Positions 1-5,395 of a stretch of DNA of 5,395 bases are shown here, one piece after another. Origin of the DNA: Verrucomicrobiota bacterium (GTDB lineage: Bacteria; Verrucomicrobiota; Verrucomicrobiia; Limisphaerales; UBA9464); NCBI GenBank assembly GCA_947464705.1, contig CANHYD010000181.1, forward strand, positions 1 to 5,395. Reading direction: 5' to 3'. Within the stretch, counting starts at the first letter, position 1. Each line of letters starts with the position of its first letter. The position numbers and the translations under genes were made by a program. Under the pieces are notes generated by a model that was not told the origin of the DNA, did no database searches, and worked only from the letters and a program-made list of their open reading frames with translations.

Positions 1-402
1 CCCATTCAGGTCCGTCATTGGTGCGAAGTGCCCGTGGCCGCCGCCGCTCTCCGCCGTGGGCAACCCCTGGTCGATGCTGAAACCGTGCTCGAGCGCCGGG
101 ACATCCTGACCGCTCGGGGGATTCTCAAGGCATTGCCCACAGCGGTTCAGGATTACGAACTGGCCGAGAGCCTGGCTCCCGGTCAGGCCCTCTCGGATCG
201 GAGCCTTCGCCTCAAGACGGTGGTTTTCCGCGGGCGTCGGGTCGATGCCCGGATCCAGGCGGGAACCTTGGAGATCACCACCAAGGTCGAGGCTTTGGAG
301 GACGGATATCCCGGGCAGAGCATTCGGGTGCGCAATCCCCTCTCGAAACGGGAATTCCGAGGGGTCGTTCAGGGCGAGGACTCGGTGCTGATCCCCCTAT
401 GA
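1..402 (+). CDS. flgA: FlgA, flagellar P-ring assembly chaperone (3' part, SAF domain)
   Basis: The reading frame is open from base 1 and ends at TGA 400-402, giving 133 residues; the start lies upstream of the window. FlgA is a periplasmic chaperone that helps FlgI polymerise into the P ring around the rod. The visible part matches the C-terminal SAF-like region of FlgA. It begins with a W-x-E-V-P-V segment and an R-R-G-Q-P-L turn (residues about 7-23), then has the ESLAPGQALSDRSL segment (about 56-69) typical of the second half of the domain. It ends with G-Y-P-G-Q-S-I-R-V-R-N and an S-K-R-E-F-R-G-V-V strand, a family hallmark, and stops at ...VLIPL. The N-terminal signal peptide and first domain are not seen. 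The stop overlaps the flgH start by 4 bases (ATGA). Its position directly before the L- and P-ring genes fits the assignment. Confidence 0.9.
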   Translation, partial: PIQVRHWCEVPVAAAALRRGQPLVDAETVLERRDILTARGILKALPTAVQDYELAESLAPGQALSDRSLRLKTVVFRGRRVDARIQAGTLEITTKVEALEDGYPGQSIRVRNPLSKREFRGVVQGEDSVLIPL

Positions 403-1073
403 AGATGGTTCAAAAATTCTCGATCCTTATGAAAGAGTTTCCCCAATTCCGTTGTCCGCTGGTCGCCATCCAAGCTTTCGCGTTGATGACTCTGGTATCG
501 ATGCCCGTATTAGCCGCCAACGGGTCTCTGTGGTCCGAGTCGTCGGCTCGTCTGCTGGTGGCCGACAATCGGGCGCGCCAGGTGGGGGACATCGTCACCA
601 TTGTGGTCGAGGAGACCAACGAGTCGGCCAAGCAGAACAACACCAAGACCGCCAAGAAGACAGGCATCAGCGCCAGCATCTCGAGTTTTCTTTTCGGTGC
701 CGCCCAAGACGGGTTTCTGACCCGAGGCGGCAAGTATCCCTCCATGGACATGAAGTCCGACAAGAGTTTTGAGGGGGGGGGCACGATCAACAATTCCGAG
801 CGTATCACCGCCCGAATCGCCGTTCGTGTCACCGAGGTGCTGCCCAACGGACACATGATGCTCGAGGGTCGCCGCATGACCCTGGTGGGAGGGGAGGAAC
901 AGCAGGCCGTGCTTCGCGGATTGGTCCGCCAAGAAGACATCCAGCCCGGCAACACGGTCCTCAGCCACAACGTCGCCGACGCCAGCATCAAGTTTGTCTC
1001 CAAGGGCGTGGTCTCCGACAGCCAACGTCGCGGTTGGTTCACCCGCGCCTTCGACAAGATTACCCCCTTCTGA
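399..1073 (+). CDS. flgH: FlgH, flagellar L-ring protein
   Basis: FlgH forms the L ring in the outer membrane, the outer bushing of the rod. The 224-residue product has the family signatures in order: GSLW (42-45), VADNRARQVGDIVTIVVEE (54-72), the F-x-G-x-G motif (124-128), VTEVLPNGHMMLEG (144-157), LVRQEDIQPGN (175-185), VADASIKFVSKGVV (192-205) and a C-terminal GWFTRAFDKITPF. Length is normal for the family. The N-terminus is a Sec-type leader with basic residues, a hydrophobic stretch at about 20-38 and a likely signal peptidase I site VLA|A at 39/40. No lipobox cysteine is present, although FlgH is classically a lipoprotein. The ATG at 399 is chosen because it overlaps the flgA stop (ATGA). 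The ATG at 429 would give a more usual 29-residue leader and cannot be excluded; neither has a Shine-Dalgarno. A run of nine G encodes the conserved glycines. The flgI start follows after 2 bases. Confidence 0.95.
   Translation: MKMVQKFSILMKEFPQFRCPLVAIQAFALMTLVSMPVLAANGSLWSESSARLLVADNRARQVGDIVTIVVEETNESAKQNNTKTAKKTGISASISSFLFGAAQDGFLTRGGKYPSMDMKSDKSFEGGGTINNSERITARIAVRVTEVLPNGHMMLEGRRMTLVGGEEQQAVLRGLVRQEDIQPGNTVLSHNVADASIKFVSKGVVSDSQRRGWFTRAFDKITPF
773..781 (+). repeat. Homopolymeric G9 tract inside flgH
   Basis: Nine consecutive G bases span the end of codon 125 to the start of codon 128 of flgH, encoding E-G-G-G of the conserved F-x-G-x-G motif. It is the longest homopolymer I noticed in the window. 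Runs of this length can slip in replication or during translation. Loss of one G would end FlgH at TGA 856-858. Gain of one G would enter a frame with no stop until the end of flgI. Whether it really varies cannot be told from one sequence; it may simply be the codons GGG-GGG-GGC next to a GAG. Confidence 0.9.
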
Positions 1074-1075
1074 CC

Positions 1076-2209
1076 ATGCGCCTCCATCAATTGTTATCCT
1101 GCTGGACTGCGCTGGGTCGCTGGATGCAGGTCGTGGCGCTCGTGGGTCTTGTGTGCGGCTCGCAGGCGCTGGCTCTGGGCACTCGGGTCAAAGACCTGGT
1201 CATGGTCGCTGGAGCTCGCGACAACCAACTCGTGGGTTACGGGATCGTGGTCGGCCTCAACGGAGACGGCGACAAGAACCCCATCTACACGCTCCGCAGC
1301 TTCGCCAACTTGCTCCAGCGCTTCGGTGTCCAAGTGCCGGCGCAGACGCTCATCGCCAAGAACGTGGCCGTGGTGATGGTGACGGCCGACATCAAGGCCT
1401 TCTCCAAGAATGGTCAGCGACTGGATGTCACCGTGTCAGCCATGGGCGATGCACGCAGTTTGCAAGGGGGCGTCTTGGTGCAAACCCCGCTCTACGCGGC
1501 CGACGGACAAATCTACGCCGTGGCCCAGGGCGCCATGGCCGTGGGCGGTTTTGTCGGCGGCAACGCGTCCTCGAGCGTCCAGAAGAACCACCCCACCGTG
1601 GCGACGATCACTGGCGGTGGCTTGGTGGAACGGGAGATCCCCACCCGCATCGTGGAGAACCAGGAGATCGAGCTGCTGTTGCGCGAGCCAGACTTCACGT
1701 CGGCAGCTCGATTGGCTATGGCGATCAATCAGCGGTTCACCAATGCGGCCCGGGCCATCGACCCCACTTCGGTCAAGGTCCGCATGCCCGAAGGGGTCGA
1801 TCAGGCTTCCGTCGATTTCGTGGCCCGTCTCGAAGACATCGAGATCTCTCCCGACACCACCGCTCGCATCGTCATCAACGAGCGGACTGGAACGATCGTG
1901 GCCACCTCCAAGGTGAAGATCTCCAGCTGCGCGGTTTCTCATGGTGATCTGACCATCACCATCGCCAACAGCTTTGACGTCTCGCAGCCCAACGCGCTGA
2001 GTCAGACCGGCGAGACCGCCGTCACGCCACGAGCCGATGCCAGCGTCAATGAACGCAAAGGCACGCTGCTGACCCTTTCCGACCTGCCCACCGTGGAGAA
2101 GGTGGCGGCCGGCCTCAACGCCATCGGTGTCACCCCCCGCGACATGATGGCCATCTTCGGCTCCATGAAGCAGGCGGGAGCCCTTCAGGCCGAACTCATC
2201 TTGCGCTGA
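1076..2209 (+). CDS. flgI: FlgI, flagellar P-ring protein
   Basis: FlgI polymerises in the periplasm into the P ring that surrounds the rod at the peptidoglycan. The 377-residue product is close to the usual length of about 365-370. Visible signatures are RVKDLVMVAGARDNQLVGYG (37-56) followed by VVGLNGDGD (58-66), NVAVVMVTADIKAF (96-109), the VTVSAMGDARSLQGGVLVQTPL block (118-139), QIYAVAQGAMAVGGF (145-159), ISSCAVSHGDLTITI (282-296), and the C-terminal LNAIGVTPRDMMAIF...AGALQAELIL. The leader has arginines at 2 and 15, a hydrophobic core at about 17-27 and a probable cleavage site near ALA at 31-33. ATG 1076 is chosen because it follows the flgH stop by 2 bases and keeps the basic n-region; ATG 1124 would lose it, and the in-frame TTG at 1034 lies inside flgH. 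Only one cysteine (C285) remains after leader removal. No Shine-Dalgarno is visible, so translation is probably coupled to flgH. Confidence 0.97.
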   Translation: MRLHQLLSCWTALGRWMQVVALVGLVCGSQALALGTRVKDLVMVAGARDNQLVGYGIVVGLNGDGDKNPIYTLRSFANLLQRFGVQVPAQTLIAKNVAVVMVTADIKAFSKNGQRLDVTVSAMGDARSLQGGVLVQTPLYAADGQIYAVAQGAMAVGGFVGGNASSSVQKNHPTVATITGGGLVEREIPTRIVENQEIELLLREPDFTSAARLAMAINQRFTNAARAIDPTSVKVRMPEGVDQASVDFVARLEDIEISPDTTARIVINERTGTIVATSKVKISSCAVSHGDLTITIANSFDVSQPNALSQTGETAVTPRADASVNERKGTLLTLSDLPTVEKVAAGLNAIGVTPRDMMAIFGSMKQAGALQAELILR

Positions 2210-2212
2210 ACC

Positions 2213-2575
2213 ATGAACCCCATCGGAACCAATCCCTTTTCCGCACCGCTGGCCGGCCTTGCCCACTCGGGTTCCAGGCTGCCGGGGGCTGCTCCTGCGG
2301 ACAAGACCCGCGAGATGACCCAGCAGTTCGAGGCCGTCTTTGTGCGGCACCTGCTCAATGAGGCCCAGAAGCCCGTCCTCGGCGGCGGCGCTCTCCCAGC
2401 CTCGTCGTCCCGCGGCATCTACCAGGACATGATGGTGGAGCGTTGGGCCGACCAGATCAGCCAATCCGGGACCTTCGGCGTGGCCCGAAGTCTCGAACTC
2501 CAGATTCGTCAGTCTTCCCCTGTGACCATTTCAACCCCAGAGGCGGCCTTACCAGGCGCCACATCTCTCCCGTGA
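2213..2575 (+). CDS. flgJ: FlgJ-type rod-binding protein, single domain without muramidase
   Basis: This 120-residue protein matches only the N-terminal rod-binding domain of FlgJ, which acts as the rod cap and scaffold in the periplasm. The hallmark helix is REMTQQFEAVFVRHLLNEAQ (33-52). It is followed by a glycine-rich loop, RGIYQDMMVERWADQISQSG (67-86) and FGVARSLELQIR (88-99). The glucosaminidase (muramidase) domain that makes the enterobacterial FlgJ about 310 residues long is absent. Instead there is a short Ser/Thr/Pro-rich tail (100-120). Many non-enterobacterial FlgJ proteins are single-domain like this, so it need not be truncated. There is no signal peptide, as expected for a protein sent through the flagellar export apparatus. 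It starts 3 bases after the flgI stop, without a Shine-Dalgarno, and its TGA overlaps the GTG start of flgN. Confidence 0.9.
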   Translation: MNPIGTNPFSAPLAGLAHSGSRLPGAAPADKTREMTQQFEAVFVRHLLNEAQKPVLGGGALPASSSRGIYQDMMVERWADQISQSGTFGVARSLELQIRQSSPVTISTPEAALPGATSLP

Positions 2576-3069
2576 ATCCATCCATTCAGGATCTAATCGA
2601 AGCGCTGCGGATGGAGCTGCAGCAATATGGTGAACTGCTGGCCCGTTTGGACCAGCAGCAGGAAACAGTCTTTCGGCGGGATGCCGAAGGCGTGCTGGAC
2701 GGCTCTGCCGCCATCGAAAGTCAGGCCGCCCTCATCGAGGAGGCCCGTCGTGAACGCGAATTGTGCCGGGCCGACATGGCTCGCTCCTTGGGAGCCCCGG
2801 CCGATGCGTCGTTCGAATACCTTCTGCCGCTGCTGCCCGAGGACTATCGTCCTCTGATTCGGGCGCTGGTGGAGGAGAACAACGAGTTGCTCACCCGCGT
2901 TCGGGCCCGCTCCCGACAAAACCACCTGCTGCTCTCGCGGACTGTGGATCTGATGCAGCGGCTCATGGGTGGCTTGTTTGCCGCCAAGGGAGGCAGCACC
3001 TATTCCGGCGACGGAGCCTTGTTGGGCGCGCGCGCCACCGCAAGCCGCATGTACGAAGCGGTGGGCTGA
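2572..3069 (+). CDS. flgN: FlgN-like export chaperone for FlgK and FlgL
   Basis: FlgN proteins are small cytoplasmic helical chaperones that bind the C-termini of FlgK and FlgL and take them to the flagellar type III export gate. Sequence conservation in the family is low, so the call rests on pattern and context. With the GTG at 2572 the product has 165 residues and is mainly helical. It has an N-terminal amphipathic helix (about 5-35, LQQYGELLARLDQQQE), a second charged helix (about 45-72), then LIRALVEENNELLTRVRARSRQNHLLLSRTVDLMQRL (95-131). It ends with a GGSTYSGDG turn (140-148) like the T-Y-x-x-x-G ending common in FlgN. GTG 2572 is preferred because GTGA overlaps the flgJ stop, like the ATGA at flgA/flgH. 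ATG 2611 is possible but would cut the first helix; neither has a clear Shine-Dalgarno. It lies immediately before its expected clients. No flgM lies beside it. Confidence 0.83.
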   Translation: MNPSIQDLIEALRMELQQYGELLARLDQQQETVFRRDAEGVLDGSAAIESQAALIEEARRERELCRADMARSLGAPADASFEYLLPLLPEDYRPLIRALVEENNELLTRVRARSRQNHLLLSRTVDLMQRLMGGLFAAKGGSTYSGDGALLGARATASRMYEAVG

Positions 3070-3075
3070 ACCTTC

Positions 3076-3082
3076 AGGAAAG
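3076..3082 (+). promoter_or_regulatory. Shine-Dalgarno of flgK
   Basis: AGGAAAG lies in the 21-base gap between flgN and flgK, with 8 bases between it and the ATG at 3091. This is a good match and spacing for a ribosome binding site. It fixes the flgK start and contrasts with the upstream genes, which have no recognisable site. Confidence 0.8.
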
Positions 3083-3090
3083 CACGTCGT

Positions 3091-4521
3091 ATGTTGGGCC
3101 TATTTGGAACATTGCGTCTGGGAACTCGCGCCTTGGCTGCTCAGCGGCAGGGCGTCGAGGTGGCCGGCCACAATTTGGCCAACGTCAACAACACGGCCTA
3201 CGCCCGGCAACGGGTGTCGATCCAATCGACCGCTTCCAGCGACGGCCTCACCGATCCGGTGGGTTCCGGGGCGGAGGTGGTGGCTATTCGGCAGATCCGC
3301 GACCGAATCCTCGACGGGCAGGTCATCGCCGAGGGTGGCGTCAGCGGTTCTCTGGAAGCCCAGCAGCGCGCGTTGAAAACGGCACAGTCTCTTTTGGGAC
3401 AAAGCATCGATCGGGGCAATGCGGGCGCCGGTGGCACTTCGGCGGCCGACGGAGTCGGGGGCGGTCAGCAATTGGCGGCAGGACTGACCGATTTCTTCAA
3501 CAGCTTCGCATCGCTGGCCGCTCAACCGGCTTCCATTCCCGAGCGCGAAATCACCCTGCGACGGGCAGCGGCCCTGGCGGCCCAGTTCCCGGCGCTCGAC
3601 AACCGATTGTCCATCTTGGGCCGTCAGTTGGACGAATCCCTCGATACCGAACTCAAGTCGGCCAATGCGCTCCTGTCCGACATCGCTCGCCTCAATGGGC
3701 AGATCTCACGGACCGAGACCGTCTCCGGCGGTTCTGCCAACGACTTGCGCGACCAACGTTTGGCCAAATTGGAATCGCTTTCCGGAGTCATTGGGTTCGA
3801 TTCGATCGAAGCCTCCGACGGTTCTTTGACGATTGTGGTTGGCGGTGTCTCTCTGGTCACCAGCGATGTCCGGGAAAAGACTCTCGAGACGTTCACCAAT
3901 ACCGACGGCGATCGGATGATCCGCGCCTCCGGTACCACCGATGCGCTGGCCATCACCTCGGGGCGCGTGCACGGCACTCTCGATGCCCGTGACGGCGGCT
4001 TGAAAGACTTGCGCAGCGGCATCAATGACTTGGCCAAGAGCCTGATCGACGAGGTCAATGGCGTGCATTCCGCCGGCTTCGCCCTCGATGGCACCACCGG
4101 CCGAGCCTTATTCTTGGGATCTTCCGCCGCGGATATTCGCGTCAATCAGGCCCTGTTGGACAATCCGAGCTCCCTGCAGGTGTCCGGCAGCGCGACCGCA
4201 CGGGGCGACAATCGCGTGGCCCAGGCTCTTTCGCAGTTGGGGAACCGCCCGATCGCAGCGCTCGATGGCCAGACTCTGGGCAATGCCTACAACCGCATCG
4301 TTGGACGACTCGGTGAAGACCTAGCCTCCGTAAATCAGCAATTGGCGGACCAAAAGGTGGTCGCTGAGTTGCTGAAGGGACAGCGGGATTCGATCAGCGG
4401 TGTTTCCATCGATGAAGAAATGGCCGATCTCACCCGCTTTCAGCGCGGCTATCAGGCCAGCGCCAAGCTCATCAACACCATCGACGAACTGATGGACACG
4501 ACCCTCAGCCTCAAGCGGTAG
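3091..4521 (+). CDS. flgK: FlgK, hook-filament junction protein 1 (HAP1)
   Basis: FlgK forms the first junction zone between hook and filament; it is exported through the flagellar type III pathway and carries no Sec signal. The 476-residue product has the flagellar rod/hook N-terminal motif, with G-H-N-L-A-N-V-N-N-T-A-Y-A-R-Q at 26-40. It also has the FlgK mid-region segment NDLRDQRLAKLESLSGVIG (217-235), SGRVHGTLDAR (290-300) with LIDEVNGVHSAGFALDGTTGRALF (318-341), and the C-terminal ISGVSIDEEMADLTRFQRGYQASAKLINTIDELMDTTLSL (435-474), the D0 helix that distinguishes FlgK and FlgE-type proteins. Termini are complete. It is some 70 residues shorter than the enterobacterial protein of about 547, the difference lying in the variable outer domains. 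The start is set by the Shine-Dalgarno 8 bases upstream. It sits between its chaperone gene flgN and its assembly partner flgL. Confidence 0.97.
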   Translation: MLGLFGTLRLGTRALAAQRQGVEVAGHNLANVNNTAYARQRVSIQSTASSDGLTDPVGSGAEVVAIRQIRDRILDGQVIAEGGVSGSLEAQQRALKTAQSLLGQSIDRGNAGAGGTSAADGVGGGQQLAAGLTDFFNSFASLAAQPASIPEREITLRRAAALAAQFPALDNRLSILGRQLDESLDTELKSANALLSDIARLNGQISRTETVSGGSANDLRDQRLAKLESLSGVIGFDSIEASDGSLTIVVGGVSLVTSDVREKTLETFTNTDGDRMIRASGTTDALAITSGRVHGTLDARDGGLKDLRSGINDLAKSLIDEVNGVHSAGFALDGTTGRALFLGSSAADIRVNQALLDNPSSLQVSGSATARGDNRVAQALSQLGNRPIAALDGQTLGNAYNRIVGRLGEDLASVNQQLADQKVVAELLKGQRDSISGVSIDEEMADLTRFQRGYQASAKLINTIDELMDTTLSLKR

Positions 4522-4533
4522 AGATCTTCACTG

Positions 4534-4538
4534 AAAGG
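4534..4538 (+). promoter_or_regulatory. Shine-Dalgarno of flgL
   Basis: AAAGG lies in the 25-base gap between the flgK stop and the flgL start, with 8 bases before the ATG at 4547. It is a moderate match with good spacing and supports this start. I see no promoter or terminator hairpin in the gap. Confidence 0.65.
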
Positions 4539-4546
4539 CCAACGAC

Positions 4547-5395
4547 ATGATTCGAGTCACCTCAGGAGCGTATGCCGACCGGTTGATCTCCAACCTCGGC
4601 AGCATCACCGCCCGTCAGGCCCGCTATCAGGCGCAAATATCCACCGGTCAGAGAGTCACTCTGCCCGAGGACGATCCGGGTGCCGTGCGGCGGGCTCTAG
4701 ACTTGGAAGGGGAACGCGGTCGGGTGGGTCAGTTCGGCCGTAACATTACCCGCCTCAAGGAGACGGCGACCGCGACCAACACCGTGATGCGCTCGCTTTC
4801 CAAGATCGCCACCCGGGCCGGGGAATTGGCCGTGAAGGCCAACAGCATCCGATCGGCGGACGACCTCAAGGCTTACGCGGCGGAGGTGACTCAGATGATT
4901 CATCAGGCTGTTTCCTCGGCGAACACCAACCTGCGCGGAGATTCGGTGATGGCCGGAACCCTCAATGGTCAACCGGCCTACACCCTAACTGTGGGCACCG
5001 ACGGCCGTGTTCAGTCGGTGACCTACAATGGCAATCAGGATACGCCGTCTCTGGACATTGCCGAAGGGCAGGAACTCAGCGCGAGTGTCGTAGGCTCGAA
5101 TCCAACGGGCTCGGGTCCGGCCGGATTGATCGAAGACCCGCGAGCCGGAGCCGATCTCTTCAAACACCTCATCCAGTTCCAAGACCAGTTGCTGGCCGGT
5201 ACTGGCGCCGCAGTCACGACCACGACGGCGGTTGGGTTGCAAGCCGATGCCGACAATCTCCTGCGCCACATCGCCGCCAACGGAGTCGTGCAAGGCCGCT
5301 TGGAGGCGGCCAGCGCCACGGTGAGTGACCGCCTGCAATCCCACGAAGGTCAAATTTCTGGCGAAACCGACGCTGACTTGGCCAAGGCATTGGTC
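4547..5395 (+). CDS. flgL: FlgL, hook-filament junction protein 3 (HAP3), 3' end cut by window
   Basis: The frame from ATG 4547 stays open to the last base, giving 283 codons and no stop. FlgL is the second junction protein, on which the flagellin filament is built; it is related to flagellin. The start MIRVTSGAYADRLISNL (1-17) and the helix with QISTGQRVTLPEDDPGAVRRAL (30-51) match the FlgL/flagellin N-terminal D0-D1 region, including the conserved DDP. A long helical stretch follows (about 55-120), then NTNLRGDSVMAGT (127-139), which corresponds to the N-x-x-x-x-G-x-Y-x-F-x-G motif of the family. A variable beta-rich middle (about 140-190) and the returning C-terminal helix from about 226 complete what is seen. 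The last residues, GETDADLAKALV, precede the region where the family has about 30-40 further residues ending in a SLLDY-type helix. No signal peptide is present, as expected for type III export. Confidence 0.93.
   Translation, partial: MIRVTSGAYADRLISNLGSITARQARYQAQISTGQRVTLPEDDPGAVRRALDLEGERGRVGQFGRNITRLKETATATNTVMRSLSKIATRAGELAVKANSIRSADDLKAYAAEVTQMIHQAVSSANTNLRGDSVMAGTLNGQPAYTLTVGTDGRVQSVTYNGNQDTPSLDIAEGQELSASVVGSNPTGSGPAGLIEDPRAGADLFKHLIQFQDQLLAGTGAAVTTTTAVGLQADADNLLRHIAANGVVQGRLEAASATVSDRLQSHEGQISGETDADLAKALV

Noticed and set aside
1034..1075. Upstream TTG start for flgI
   Set aside because: It would place 14 residues before the signal peptide and overlap flgH by 40 bases. ATG 1076 gives a normal leader right after the flgH stop.
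994..1947. 317-codon plus-strand open frame overlapping flgH and flgI
   Set aside because: Arg/Gly/His-rich shadow of flgI with no recognisable domain.
1436..2464. 342-codon open frame on the minus strand
   Set aside because: It lies antisense to flgI and flgJ, whose products are clearly recognisable. The His/Gly/Asp-rich translation resembles no family and is a product of high GC.
2443..2571. Longer FlgN from an upstream start
   Set aside because: The extra 43 residues lie inside flgJ in another frame and do not look like FlgN. GTG 2572 gives the usual length.
3432..3437. TGGCAC, a possible sigma-54 -24 element
   Set aside because: No TTGC-like -12 element follows at the right spacing and the site is deep inside flgK.
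2763..3992. 409-codon plus-strand open frame overlapping flgN and flgK
   Set aside because: The translation is Arg/Gly/Ser-rich and low in complexity. It is the shifted frame of two well-supported genes.
3465..4348. 14-base direct repeat (3465-3478 and 4335-4348) within flgK
   Set aside because: Both copies encode Gln-Gln-Leu-Ala in helical parts of FlgK, and the match stops at codon context. Chance plus codon preference explains it.
4985..5353. 122-codon minus-strand open frame
   Set aside because: Antisense to flgL, with no recognisable domain or ribosome binding site.

Overview
The window is one tightly packed, single-strand (+) block of flagellar genes: the end of flgA, then flgH, flgI, flgJ, flgN, flgK and the first nine-tenths or so of flgL. 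There is no tRNA, rRNA, mobile element, CRISPR array or gene on the minus strand. Non-coding DNA totals only about 50 bases.

Organism: the P-ring (flgI) and L-ring (flgH) genes imply a diderm bacterium with peptidoglycan and an outer membrane. Base composition is GC-rich, and the third codon positions are strongly G/C. The order flgA-flgH-flgI-flgJ-flgN-flgK-flgL and the style of the FlgI protein remind me of Verrucomicrobiota (Opitutus-like flagellar clusters). That is an impression from memory, not a database result, and some proteobacterial lineages cannot be excluded.

Layout: 1-402 holds the C-terminal SAF region of FlgA, the periplasmic P-ring assembly chaperone. 399-1073 is FlgH (L ring) and 1076-2209 is FlgI (P ring). 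2213-2575 is a short single-domain FlgJ, the rod-binding part with no muramidase. 2572-3069 is FlgN, the export chaperone for the hook-filament junction proteins. 3091-4521 is FlgK (HAP1) and 4547 to the window end is FlgL (HAP3), cut off by the edge.

How they work together: FlgA, FlgH and FlgI build the bushing through which the rod crosses peptidoglycan and outer membrane. FlgJ caps and helps assemble the rod. FlgN delivers FlgK and FlgL to the type III export gate, and these two join hook to filament. The first five genes are joined by 4-base stop/start overlaps or 2-3-base gaps and have no visible Shine-Dalgarno, which points to coupled translation. Only flgK and flgL have short leaders with good Shine-Dalgarno sequences.

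I see no undescribed system here. The points worth a second look are a 9-G tract in flgH whose +1 frame stays open into flgI, an FlgH signal peptide without a lipobox, an unpaired FlgI cysteine, and the muramidase-less FlgJ.
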